Notes under the pieces: generated by a model
What the model saw: only the letters and a program-made list of their open reading frames with translations
The model's database searches: none
What the model was told of the DNA's origin: nothing
Part shown: positions 10,505 to 21,471 of the stretch, piece by piece
How the letters are laid out: every line of letters starts with the position of its first letter
Position numbering within the stretch: the stretch's first letter is position 1
Made by a program: the position numbers and the translations under genes
Assembly (NCBI RefSeq): GCF_015706575.1
Contig: NW_024037074.1
Span: 124,001-188,000, forward strand
Direction of reading: 5' to 3'
Length of the DNA stretch: 64,000 nt
Source: Patiria miniata
Taxonomy: Eukaryota > Echinodermata > Asteroidea > Valvatida > Asterinidae

Positions 10505-10925
10505 CTAATCAAATAACCAACGTATAAACACCGACGTATAAACACTGTATGAGTGTGTTACCTCTTAAGTGAAAGTTGGAAAAAAAACGTTGGCGAGGGG
10601 CAAAACCTAACTTGATTTACATAACCCCAACTTAAAATTCCATCTTATGAATAGTTAATGCTATACCTGCTGCTATGTACATCAGATCCGAACCAGCCAA
10701 CTGATTCCCTTAGCTCGGTGGTTGAGTGGTAAGACATCTGCACTAGAAAGTAGGAGGTCGTGGGTTCGAGTCCCACCCGAGTGATTTTTTTCCAACTTTC
10801 ACTCGGGAGGTAACACACTGACCGTTTATACCAACCGTTTATACGTCGGTGAAGGGCAAAACCTAATTTGATTTACATCACCCAGACGCAAAATTCCATC
10901 TTATGAATACTGAATAAAATTAGTG
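10505..10925. mobile_element. Composite tRNA-like inverted-repeat element in the last PhnD-like intron
   Basis: The right arm (10,796-10,867) reads outward from CCAACTTTCACTCGGGAGGT to GGTGAAGGGCAAAACCTAAT. An inverted partner lies at about 10,510-10,581. A second, direct copy of the tail (GGCGAGGGGCAAAACCTAAC followed by TTGATTTACAT and ATTCCATCTTATGAATA) sits at about 10,592-10,660, and the right tail repeats it at 10,844-10,918. Two insertions or one insertion plus a rearrangement would explain this. The tRNA-like core is listed separately. Confidence 0.6.
10713..10784 (+). other. tRNA-like core with pairing acceptor and T stems
   Basis: Box A TGGTTGAGTGG and box B GGGTTCGAGTCCC fit Pol III internal promoter consensus. 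The T stem GTGGG/CCCAC is perfect, and the acceptor stem AGCTCGG/CCGAGTG pairs at 6 of 7 positions with one wobble. The anticodon-type stem CTGC/GTAG closes an 8-base loop, which is too long for a canonical tRNA. It is flanked by T runs. It looks like a tRNA-derived core of a short element rather than a working tRNA gene. Confidence 0.6.
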
Positions 10926-11254
10926 ATACACATTTACATACTTTGCGTAAAGATATTTGTTGTGTGGAAGAGGAAAGTACCTCAGACAGTCAGACCACCG
11001 TTTAAACAGAAGATCTGACCTGACACGTGTACATGAGGACATACAAGGGCCTCATGATTCTGATATTTAGTACGCTTGTAGATATTTAAATAATGTTGAA
11101 CCCTGCATCATAGGTCGATCTGACAATCTACGCGCTTGCCAGTATCAGACTTTAAACGGCCTGCAAGAACCTGCCGTTTTGAGTCTGTGTTTAGATTAAC
11201 CACCATTTTGCTCGTCTCATTTTGAATATTCTTTGGTCATTTTTTTCCTCATAG

Positions 11255-11389
11255 GATCTCAAGACATCTATCACCAGGCATCTTCTCAACATGCATCTCG
11301 ACCCCAAATGGCAAGCTCAACTGAACCAATACATGGTGTCCAAATTTGTGCCGGTTACACTGGATCAGTACAAAGGATTGTTAAAATAA
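11255..11389 (+). CDS. PhnD-like protein gene, terminal exon
   Basis: A TTTTTTCCTCATAG acceptor precedes a 44-codon open frame with DLKTSITRHLLNMHLDPKW, an MVSKFVPV segment and the end QYKGLLK, then TAA at 11387-11389. The family ends similarly, with LK..I...LL.M..DP, then RFVPV and DY. AATAAA overlaps the stop (11385-11390) and recurs at 11405-11410, giving plausible poly(A) signals. This fixes the 3' end of the gene. Confidence 0.82.
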   Translation, partial: DLKTSITRHLLNMHLDPKWQAQLNQYMVSKFVPVTLDQYKGLLK

Positions 11390-11410
11390 ACAAACAAATG
11401 TTCAAATAAA
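11385..11410 (+). promoter_or_regulatory. Two polyadenylation signals of the PhnD-like gene
   Basis: AATAAA occurs at 11385-11390, overlapping the stop codon, and at 11405-11410. The second is better placed for cleavage some 15-30 bases downstream. Confidence 0.55.
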
Positions 11411-13166
11411 CCAAAAAGGGAAACCGACGATTAGTGCATTATAAAATATATTGCATTATTGTAATATAACAATTGTAACAAAATAACGAGACAGTGTTAT
11501 ATTTTTAAAAAATAATAATGATTAATTCATTGTTGAAATAGGTACTCTTAAATTGGAACTTGTCATGATGCAATTTTGTGCTCTAAATTAATAATGCAAT
11601 ATACATATTTTATTATGTAAACATGTTTTTTATATATTTTACTGAAACCACAGAGACTAGTTGTCAATGTACAAGCTATTGTCACATCTTGCTGTGTGCA
11701 ATGAGTTCGTTAGCAGGGCTCAAATTTTGTGTGAAAATCTTGTGGACAACAGTACCTGAAAGTATTATTCACTGGACCAATGTACATTCACAGATAAAAT
11801 TGAAACACTGTTAACTCAAAGCCATGTGCATCATTTGCAATGACCTGGAGAAGCATTGATTTAATGACAAAACTCTGCTCAAAGTCAAGATAGGAGTGGT
11901 ACCAAATACCCTTTGAAAATATTCCAGCTGAAATTGTTTCGTGTGGATGAAAACTGAGGTGGTGTTGAAAGAGGGTGTCCACGGCACATTAACATTATGC
12001 ATTAGCAATGGAATCCAGTTACAAGACACCCCAAAAAAGTGAATGTATTTTCTCGGTTTTCTTAAAACTTATACTATCCAATCAGCCTTCAACAGGTTAG
12101 TTGTCATGCACCCTGCTTCAGACTTTTAGCAATTTTGTTGCTTCAAATGAAAGTAAAGGCACAAGAAGCAAATAATCATATGTACCTTTTAAGAAAGTTG
12201 CAGTCATTAGGATTATACAAGAAGTGTATTTCATTGCTTCTGATGGTAAATGGGAAACATCAAATGTGAACATTTTGAATAGTTGGTCAAATGAGTCTTG
12301 CATGTGTAGGATTAGTCATGATCATGATAATCTGAGACCAGATTTGGACAGCACATGCAATCATGAAAGGCATGTATTCATCTGAGTGCAATGTGTAATT
12401 ATAAAACATCAAGATGAATTTTATTCCTTTGTTTTAAGTTGCCAAATCTTCCAAAGAATTTATATACAATTTAGAAGTGTTTTTGTCATTTCGTATAACC
12501 TTCGAGAGTGAAATACATTTGAACATCAAAACAATGTGTGTTACAGTGAAGTGCAAATTTGCCTTGTTGAGATTATTTATGCAAATGCGATAAGGTTTTC
12601 TGTCATGGATGTTGGTATGAACGTAGATGATGTGGATATGATTCACCTACTTTAATGTACATGTAGTTGTGTTTGTCATTATAATACATGTACACCATAT
12701 AGTTATTAAACTTATCAGAATTTATGTGCTGTAAAAATTAACAGTCACTTCTTTCATTTTTCAAAAAACTATATTTCCAATGGCAAATTATTAAAGTGGA
12801 TGCGGTGTTTAAAATGAATCAGACTTTCTATAAAATGTTCTAGTTTTCTGGCAACGTGATGTTAGAAATGAACTCTTTTGAACTTTTAATAAAATTGTAT
12901 TTTCAATGGCAAATTTTATATTAAATACATGTACATGTAGATCTGAGCTAATTTACTTGTTTCAGTCAAATTATTCTGTGTGAAAGATTGACCATTTTTT
13001 CCTCTGGCTTATTTCATTGTGTCACGCTTAATTTCTTGGTTACAGAATCCCAATGTTTCCAAGTAGATATCATGGCTAATGGAAAGTACTCAAGAAAAAT
13101 ACTCAAACCCAAATTTAAAATATCTTAAAAAATTTAAGTATCTTCCTTTTCTTGTACATATATACA
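11411..13166. other. Non-coding AT-rich stretch
   Basis: Presumed 3' flank of the PhnD-like gene, followed by AT-rich sequence with no recognised domain, TIR or tandem repeat. All frames are short. Confidence 0.6.
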
Positions 13167-13747
13167 ATGGGGAGTGCCGATAAAATCCTACAATCGTGCA
13201 CACTACATTACCTAATAGTGTACAGGGGCGGATCCAGGAATTTTCACAGGGGAGGGGATTCATCAGCGAAAAAATCAGAAAATGTAAACACTTGGCCTCC
13301 GTAAAATCAAAAACTGGGGTGGGGGGTGGGGGCTGGTTCCATATTTCAATAGGGGGCGCTGTTCAAATTCGATGATTAGTAACACTAGATTACAGACTGG
13401 TGTACCGTAATTTGAACAGGCGGACATATACCAGTATAATTTTTTAGGAATTTGTATGATAATTTTTTTTGTTTTTTGACAGAGCTGGGGGGGGGGGGGG
13501 TTGACACCCACCTCTGGATCCGCGCCTGGTGTACAATTCATGGCCCCTGCTCACAACTATTTTGTTGAGGGGGAAGGGGGGAGGGAGAGACCGTTCGAAT
13601 GTGACATCACCTTAATTCTAACATTTGCTACCGTCTTTTGTAGGGAATTTCTTTTTTTTTTAATGGGGGGGGGGTGGTCTCAACAAAAATTTGGGTGCTC
13701 CCTGTCCCCCCCCCCCCCCCCCCCCATTGGTGGAACTGCACCTGAGG
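13167..13747. mobile_element. Short element with G/C homopolymer tracts, interrupted by a younger insertion
   Basis: Starting ATGGGGAGTGCCGATAAAAT, this sequence matches an uninterrupted relative at about 39,690-39,960 (and its mirror copy near 61,575-61,845). Shared landmarks are CCTACAATC, GTGTACAA, GGGAGAGACCGTTC, the long T run, the G tract, the C tract and GGT(G/A)GAAC(T/C)GC. In this copy a second element (13223-13528) splits it at GTGTA. Confidence 0.65.
13223..13528. mobile_element. Nested hAT-type MITE with CAGGGGCGGATCCAG ends
   Basis: The left end CAGGGGCGGATCCAGGAA and the right end CTGGATCCGCGCCTG are inverted. GTGTA is present immediately on both sides (13218-13222 and 13529-13533). 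The homologous empty site at about 39,809 reads AAAAGTGTACAAATG, which supports a real insertion with short target duplication. No coding capacity. Confidence 0.72.
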
Positions 13748-16243
13748 GTGAGTACCCTCAAATGACTCGGCCCATTTCGGTTCTGTAGGCCACATTTCTT
13801 GCGTTTACCACAATTTGGCAAACAAATAATGGACTGAGCTGCAGCTCTGCTATTTGCCCAGGATATAATACATATACGTAAACACAAAAACAAACATACA
13901 TAATCTTTACACCGTTCTTAGGGAACTATGTTCTACTTTTTTTCATTTTGAGGTAGCATTTTTGGTATCATGAGGGGTCAATCTCTCTGGGGGTAATCCT
14001 GCCACCAAGTCCATGTTAAAAAGTTTCTACCGGTAACTTTAACAGCGCCCTCTAAACAAATCTTTGAGAGTGGCGTTTTTGAAATTTCGGACTAGCTTCG
14101 GACTCGGTGTCGTAATCATTTCCACAACTAATTACATGTCCGATACAGGCATGTCATAACATTTGGGCTGTCAACAACAAGAAATGTTCAAAGCAAAACA
14201 AAGACCGATACCAGTATATCCCGAAAGTGACAAAATAACATCGCTGGAAGTCAAAGCTAAATCTTTCAAAGGAAACCAATGTTTACGAAAATTCCCAAGG
14301 TATGACGTATTGCCCACGTGAGGGCGCATACAGGTGGTGTTGTTCTGTGACACTGACAGGTGCAAAATGAATGATTACAATTCACACGTGGCGGTTTGTT
14401 GTCATGTCAGTGCTGCATGCACATGTCACAATGAAAAGACCCTGTACTCAAGCCCGTCTCGCAAGTGTCGTCGCCATGTTGGGTCACTTTCTCCGGATGT
14501 TTTCATGGTTTTATCTCTGCTAATTTGTGACTGTGAGGTACTTGGTTCAGTGTGTCCGCCGTCAACTCGATTTTATTAACCCCTGAAAAACTGCAAGACG
14601 TTCATGGCCTGGTCGTGAGTATTTAACAGGGAAAGAATCGTATTACCAAGGTTGCGATCATGGCAATGTGCATTCACAAAGCGCGGGGTTTGCAATCGCA
14701 TCAACGGACCTTTTCCATAAACCGTAAATCTAAGATTTTCACATAATCCTATTTAAACATTTTGGATTTTGAGCATGTTAAGGAAGTGACAATTAAGCTA
14801 GTGGTTTCTCACGTTCGTCATGTGCATTTTCCCATGTTGAATAACTTGAAGTGTTCAACATATTTAATTGGCCTGATCGAAGATCAATCTGATAATTGAC
14901 AATTATTATGTACCAAAAACAGGGCTGATGGCTTTCAGGGACTTCATTCATCCTTGCAACATATCTCTCTCTCTGTTATTTTAGTCTCTATTGTATTGGA
15001 GTGGTGATGTGAAGTAGTTTTCTACAGGAAATAATTAATGCTGGGTTCCTTTATTTTCAATAGGACCCAAAGAAATATTGATTGTGAAAAGAATGCAAAA
15101 GTCATATCCGTCACACCTTTTGTGACGGAAATGACAATTATTATATTACTTGGCTTTTGGAGGTATAATTACCTTTTCAAGTTGTTTACTTTACAAATTA
15201 TGGCAGTAGGTACATATTGAGAAATACACGGGGACATGCATTTTGAGGGGGTTTTGAGGGAGTATTGTAAAGAATGAGCATCTTGTCCATTATGTTAAAG
15301 AGTTTTTAACACTGCACATAATAGGAGTCGTGTTAATTTCACTGCTCAAAAATCTTATTTTCATTCTATATTTTTTTGAATTATAGTGCCTTAAAGTGTC
15401 GGGACATGAAAGTAGACACTTGATACTGAAGAATGACTCATAGGCCCCTTTTTAATAAAAACTTGCTGGGAGTGTACATGCGGGAAGAAATTCATGATAA
15501 ACTATCTCCAGCATTTAGGATAGAGATAAACCCACGAATGATTCTAGCGTAAGGTTGATGCATTGGCAGTTGTACTGTTTAACTATGTTCACTATAGGGT
15601 GTCAGTGGGTACATTTAATTTTTTGAAAAGAAGCTGAAACAATTAGAAGCAGTAGGTGAAAATTAACAAAAATCCACTTTGAAAAAAGATGTATATCATA
15701 AATTTAATTTAGCTACTTAAACTGTGCATATTAATTTACTTGTGCTTTTAACAAATTCAATAAATATATAAAATCTGATATCAAAAAGTATTTTTGTCCT
15801 CTGCAGGCTGAGTGTAAACATTAAACTGAAATCCACAGGCAAAAGGGGAACTATGTATTGGTGGAGTGAGGAAATTATGGATGTGACATTTACACATTTA
15901 AACATTTAAAATAATAAACAAAATTCTAAATCGTATTTTTCCAAAAGTTTTAACAAAACTCAAATTTTAAAAACAGGAACCTATTTTCCGCTATCTTCCT
16001 TTGAGTTGAGCATGCATAACAAAAATAATCCAAACCTATTCAATTTGCTAAAAGCTAAGGAGAACTGCAGTACTAGATTACTTTCAGGCTATGTGCTCAT
16101 CTTTTTATTGTTTTCAATGACAGCCCTCTTTTTATTATGTTACTCATTTATTATTTGTTGTGTCGATCATGTTGGTCTGCACAATGGGCAGTCGTCAGTC
16201 TTTGTGAAAGGGCTCAACATTGAGATGGTTCTTTAAATGTTTG
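13748..16243. other. Non-coding stretch
   Basis: Nothing supportable was found. Frames at about 14,334-14,579 and 16,006-16,236 are open by chance and show no domain. The region near 14,030-14,110 (AACAGCGCCCTCTAAAC) has the GCGCCCTCT word common in invertebrate repeats. Confidence 0.5.
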
Positions 16244-16299
16244 CTAAACATTTACAAAATGAAACGTCACATCCTTAGAAGACATTGGAGGAGGAGGTC

Positions 16300-17480
16300 T
16301 AAGAAATTGGAGGAGGAAGGCAATTGGAGGTCTGTGGATGTTTGAGCTACTACGTACATGTAGAGGGTAACAGATGTCTCTGATGGTGATGCTGAAGTTT
16401 TGCAGAGCTATCGTCTGTTTGCTGACCTTCATTGCTAGACGGACAGAGCATGGATGTAGCTGCTTGATACTCATGATGATGGTGTCCCTTTTGGTGAGTG
16501 CTGGGTGTTCACTGATTTCCTGTAATTCTCCCCATCTGCCATGTGCTCTGTGTTTGTGCTGTCTGGTGTTGAGTTCTCTTGCTGGTGTACCCAGTGTACA
16601 CCTTCTGCATTCAGGGGATGCATCAGGTTCGGTCTTGGAGGCTTGCTTGTCCTGTGGGCTATTGTGGATCTTGTGGGTGTGGAAAGCCCGGATACCTTTG
16701 TCATTTAGGAAGTACTGGATGTGATGAGAACTGCCTGTGTTTGGCTGTGTAATAGGCGGGGTGAGCCTAGTGGGTTCGACCTTGGGTGTAGGGGACCCTT
16801 TGGTAGGTGAAAGACTTTGGATCTTGCGTCTTGACTGGATGAGCCTTGAATCTGTTGTGTTGTAGTGCTGTCTTGATATGGTAAAGTTGTTGCCGGCCAG
16901 GATTGTGGTTGCTGATGCAGGCTTCCCGGACAAGGTTGCTCTTTGACTGGTGTTTGGATTTCCGGGTGCAGGAAGGATTGGTTGTCGATGTTGCCAGTCA
17001 GTGTCTGTCGGTCATCTCTAATAGACTCAGGGGTCGAGGGTGTTGTCAGACTGTTTTCAGACCTTAGCATCCGGGGATGAGATTCAAGGCGCCTGATCCT
17101 CACTGCGCCAGATGCTGCTGTAAATCCAGTTGAAGTCTTTCAGGACCTGCTGGAGGTCCCATGCTGTATGATGAAGTGATGAGAGTCTCATCCATGTACT
17201 GAAGACAAACTCTTGGTCTCAGATCTACGAAGGCAGTACTCCTATATGAAGGCATTGACTAAAACTGGGGATAGAGTTGATCCTGTGGAAGTTCCAGAAG
17301 GCTGCTTGGACAACTGGCTGTTCATTGGAAGAAAGACAGCAGGATGTAGGTGGGTCGCAGATCATGAACCTGGTTTGGAGTGTGGGGCTTCATATTTCTG
17401 CAGGGCGTAGTCAAGTCGGAGTCCCCCTTGGCACCGAGGCATGAGTAGCCTGTGGGGATGGCAGTGAATATCTGGTAGCC
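16300..17480 (-). pseudogene. Degenerate Penelope-like element fragment (RT plus GIY-YIG-like region)
   Basis: Read on the minus strand, broken frames give GTSTGSTLSPVLVNAFI (about 17,250-17,300), then a YMDETLI block (about 17,180) where Penelope-like reverse transcriptases have YVDDTF. A divergent GIY-YIG-like KVYTGYTSKRTQ follows near 16,580-16,620. The nearest long open frame (16,244-16,933) runs through it partly out of register, so it is not a real protein. Stops and frameshifts are frequent. A second copy on the + strand at 17.72-18.48 kb supports a repeat origin. Confidence 0.6.
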
Positions 17481-17539
17481 TTCATCGGGGTTGACCATGG
17501 TGTCGTTGGGAACACTGTGAGGTTGCGCTCATGGTGTCA

Positions 17540-17690
17540 TTGGGATCATCACCCTCACCATCCCCATCACCCCCACTGGCGGCCGCCACCACCCCCCTCA
17601 CCCTCACCACCACCATCACCATCATCATCATGCTGCTGCTGCTGCACTGCGCTGCGCTGCGCTGCGCTGCTGCTGCTGCTGCTGCTGCGA
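17540..17690. repeat. Compound microsatellite (CCCTCACC/CATCAT/CTGCTG/GCTGC)
   Basis: Runs of CACC, CATCAC, CATCAT, then CTGCTGCTG, CTGCG repeats and CTGCTG again. Low-complexity frames through this block code for poly-Ala, poly-Pro or poly-Leu and are artefacts. It lies between two opposed Penelope-like fragments. Confidence 0.9.
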
Positions 17691-17719
17691 AAACCTTTAC
17701 TTGTGATCCCAACAAAGCC

Positions 17720-18480
17720 ATGTGCAGCTTCAGTGGAGACTCCAGGTATTCATCACCAATCCCATGGGTGAGGCATGTCTCAAGGTCTCGGTCAGGAAAC
17801 CTTCATGAAGACAAGCTGTGTGAGTGTGAAACCCTCTCTCTGGATTAGGTTTGTGATCTCCTACCCATCTACATCCTGCCGTCCTTCATCCAGTGGACAG
17901 GTCAATTCTTCAAGCAGTCAGCTGGAACTTCCACAGGATTAACCCCATCTCCAGTTCTGGCCAATATCATCATATAGTTCTGTACAGCTTTCGTGGATTT
18001 GAGAGCAACAGTTATCTTCAGTTTGTGGATGACACTTTCATCATTTTATCACACAGCACAGTACCTCCAGCAGTTCCTGAGACACTTCAGCTGGTTCACA
18101 CACAGCAGCATCTGGCTCACCTTGGATCGAATCTTCTTCCTGGATATTGAGGCCTCCAGGCAGTCTGGCAGTATTCTCAGCCCTTTTGTCTATCAGAGAG
18201 CCACACATTGATAGGCATCTCCACAATCAATCTGTCCAGTGCCCTGGGATCTATTCATCAGTCATTGGCACCCTTGTCTGGCAATCCTTCATCATTGACC
18301 ACGATCCTTTGCTGCGACAACTTTGCTATGTCAAGGCAACAATCCAACACGACCGATTTGGGGTACATCAAGTTGAGACACTTGATCCGAAGTCTTTCAC
18401 TGACTAAAGTGTTTCGTATACTCAAAGTCTACCCATCAGGTTCATCTGGTCCATTACACTTCCCTTCATAGGCAGCTCTT
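17720..18480 (+). pseudogene. Second degenerate Penelope-like RT fragment, opposite orientation
   Basis: Broken + strand frames give GTSTGLTPSPVLANI (about 17,927-17,972), YLQFVDDTFII (about 18,014-18,047) and a later VYQRATHIDRHLH block (about 18,187-18,226). They follow the RT motif order of Penelope-like elements: GTxxGxPLSPVLAN, then YVDDTF, then the YRKPTHTDRYLH region. Nucleotide similarity to the minus-strand fragment at 16.3-17.48 kb is obvious, for example CATCTACATCCTGC and CTGGAACTTCCACAGGAT. There are several stops, so it is not functional. Confidence 0.65.
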
Positions 18481-18910
18481 ATTGCATTTAGTCCTTCCTG
18501 AATGACACTGGCATCTAGGTTTTCCATGCCTAACATGATCTGCAATAGCCTACAAGGATGAGTAAGACTCTGAGACCTAACCTGATGTAACACCTGTGAA
18601 TACAGAAAGGTCTGCATTGGGTACATCGGTGAGGATCTTAGCGCTGGACTCCATGAACACAAGGCGCATGGTTCTTTGGGGAGATTGCAGGAAATTTTTG
18701 ATAATTCAGCATTTTACCGATCGGTAGCACCTCATCATAAGTATTGAGTGCCACAATCCTTGCCGAGTCTGAAAGGCCTTGGATGTCTGGCACAGGATTT
18801 TTCTGCAGGACATCAGTTCCATCATCAGTGATATCTGGAGTCCTTTGCTGTGCTAGCATCTCAATATTCCACAGGCCTCCAATACTCACTCCACCAATAG
18901 TTAACATCTA
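18481..18910 (-). other. Possible decayed coding sequence of unknown family
   Basis: Two overlapping minus-strand frames (18,429-18,662 and 18,638-18,907) have protein-like composition, for example the segments TPDITDDGTDVLQKNP and ARIVALNTYDEVLPIG. They are broken relative to each other and lack recognisable motifs. The stretch adjoins the Penelope-like fragment and may belong to a transposon. Function unknown. Confidence 0.3.
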
Positions 18911-19024
18911 GTTCCCCTTTTAGCTTGTCTGTGGGTGTCTGTCCTCAAAACTCAGCTCTGTAAGTAACATTCATGTACATGTACTCACTTGACATTCTAT
19001 AGTGAACAAAAATTGCCCTTTCTT

Positions 19025-19345
19025 GCCTTATGTTAATTGTCCTGTCTTGCCTGCCACTTTCTTGCCTAAAGTGCCAATATTTGCCTAAAGTGCCACTTAA
19101 TTCTTACCTAAAGTGCCAACTATTTCTTGCCAAAAGTGCCAATTAATTCTTGCCTAAAGTGCCAATCCTTGTCTAAAGTGCCATCTCTTGCCTAAAGTGC
19201 CATCTCTAGCCTGAAGTGCCATCTCTTGCCTCAAGTGCCATCTCTCGCCTAAAGTGCCATCTCTCGCCTAAAGTGCTAACTCTTGCCTCAAGTGCCAATT
19301 CTCGCCTAAAGTGCCAATTAATTCTTGCCTAAAGTGATAATTCTT
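19025..19345 (+). repeat. Minisatellite, unit (T)CTTGCCTAAAGTGCCAA/T
   Basis: About 18 head-to-tail copies of a 16-24 base unit built on TTGCCTAAAGTGCC, with spacer variants (TTAATTC, TCTC). Unit variants include CTCGCC and TTGCCTCAAG. No coding potential. Confidence 0.9.
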
Positions 19346-21345
19346 GCCATGTTGTCTAATGTCTCTAGGCCTATTGCCATCACTTGCCATAATTACATCC
19401 CTTCTTTACCGATACTGTCCTACGTGCAAAATGTTATTCCAATCAAAGCTGCCATGCATCAACCCTCCTTGCCAGGCATGTACACTCCCATTCTAGACAC
19501 ACAATTCTAGTTCTAACCTCAGTTAGTTGCCTTCAACTTCAAGTCAATGGCTGGATTGAAGGTCTAGTTCATTAGGTTTTTTTAGGTTAAGATTAATTCA
19601 AAGTAATCCCTTGCTAATTTGTTTAGTCATACAGAAAATTGGGTAAAAGTTCACACTGAAAGCCACAGCCCTTTACGTTGTTTTATTTCAATTAATTGTA
19701 CTGGATGCTAGTATTGCTGCTGTTGCAAGCAGGTCATCACCCTTATTAGGTAAACCATGCAAAGCCAAACCATTGGCACCAGTTGTCTTTTATGTGGACG
19801 ACCACACAAGTAATGTACTTGCATGCATATGGTGAGTAACCACTTAATTTTGTCACTTCCTTTGAAAAACATGTTCACCAGAGCCCTTGAATTAGAAATT
19901 GTTTGAAACAAAATAAAAAAACAAAAACAAGACTATGAAACCCCCCTCCCCCAAAACACCCCTACCCTTATCCTAACCACTGACTTTGTGACTCAGCATG
20001 GCAACACTTGTTAAATCTTTGATACTTGATAAAAAATTACTTCTACTTTTTAAATACATTCAACGTTTTCAATCCTTTTTTGTTATAACTTCAAATTTGT
20101 GTTACTTTTTATTGTTGATTCTTTTTGATAGGCAATTTGTTGGTGTCATTTGACATTTCTTGATCTTTTAAAGAATTTGGGGTCAGAGAAGGCAAACCCA
20201 TCTACATGTAACAAGAATTATGGTGTTTTCACTAGCTTATTAATTGAGTGTGAGTGTTGCCTCAAGTAGGCCTACTCAAGTCTAAGCTTTGGGCTTGTCC
20301 ACGTAGTAAGTGCGAGGGCATAAATGTCAAAACCAAATCATGATTTCTGATTTAAATATTTTTTTGGTATTTCCATCAGTTTTTTACAAAAAACTTGAAC
20401 ACCTTTGAATCTCCTGCTTTTGTCTGTTGATGGAATGGACTGTCACAGTGCCTTTAAACAAGATCTGACTGTTGGTGACTAGCCTGTGTAAAAGGCATGG
20501 CAGGGGAAAAGAATTGAAATTTTGACTGTCTGTGACCGATCACACAAAAGTTAGTGTTGAAGGCTACTTAACAGTAATGACCGAATTTAAATAAGTGTCA
20601 GCAGTTTATTACTTTACTTTGTCTTACATTTTATTTTGGTATTCAAAATCAAGAAAAACCAAATTAAACTAAAGTCAAAATTCAGGCATGCAACTTTTCC
20701 TCGGATCTGCTGATTTCCTTGTTTTTAACTTTTCGTGAATGCTATTACAAATTGAAAATACCATACAAAGTCTTGTGTGGTTTTGGAGTTTCCTTTTTTC
20801 CCCCTAAAATGCCAGTTGCATGCCTGAAAACAGTAAACATACATAAGCATTTGAATAATCATTATCATTAGAAAAAAAGGTTCAAAATATCTTTTGATAA
20901 AACACTGAGGCACACAGTATTTCAAAAGGGTTTGTTTGACTTTTTAGAAATGATTCAGTACAATGTTAGGCTGTAATATGATTTATTTCAATTAATTATT
21001 TTGCTTGAAAAATATTCCTGAACTAGCAATTTGCTCCCTATGTTCCTCCAGTTACATGAATTAGGAAACTAGTATTTTTAAGTTGGTCACCAGTAATCCT
21101 CACCGTTTAGAGAAAACATATCCCCATCTATAGGCAAGAAAACTGAATGAGTCAGTGGACAATGCAGTAAAGAGACAGTGACAGCAGTTACTAGATTCAA
21201 CACATTTATTAATAACGAACGCTAAAAAAACGATAGGTGAAATCTTTAGCAGCCTGGGTAGGAAATGGACTCACGCTTTGATTGCATGCCTCCACAGTAT
21301 GTGCTTCTACCCCAGTTTGAGTCAATACAGTGCTCGCTATGCAGC
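19346..21345. other. Non-coding AT-rich stretch
   Basis: No gene, TIR or tandem repeat was recognised. A frame at about 20,725-20,925 (-) has no recognisable feature. Confidence 0.6.
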
Positions 21346-21471
21346 GCATCCAAGCCACGCATTAAATAATGAAAATGTGTAGTCACAGGCCCAACCAATA
21401 AGCATGTCGGCATCCAAGCCACGCATTAAATAATGAAAATGTGAGTCACAGGCCCAACCAATAAGCATGTC
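21346..21471 (+). repeat. Two-copy tandem duplication of a 62-64 base unit
   Basis: GCATCCAAGCCACGCATTAA starts both copies (21346 and 21410), and both end in AACCAATAAGCATGTCG. The copies differ only by a TA insertion (AATGTGTAGTC versus AATGTGAGTC). Confidence 0.9.

Noticed and set aside
16244..16933. 229-residue minus-strand open frame as a gene
   Set aside because: It runs partly out of register through a decayed Penelope-like element and has no coherent domain; the plus strand has a similar decayed copy nearby.
17482..17848. Open frames rich in Ala, Pro, Leu or His
   Set aside because: Products of the compound microsatellite at 17.54-17.69 kb.
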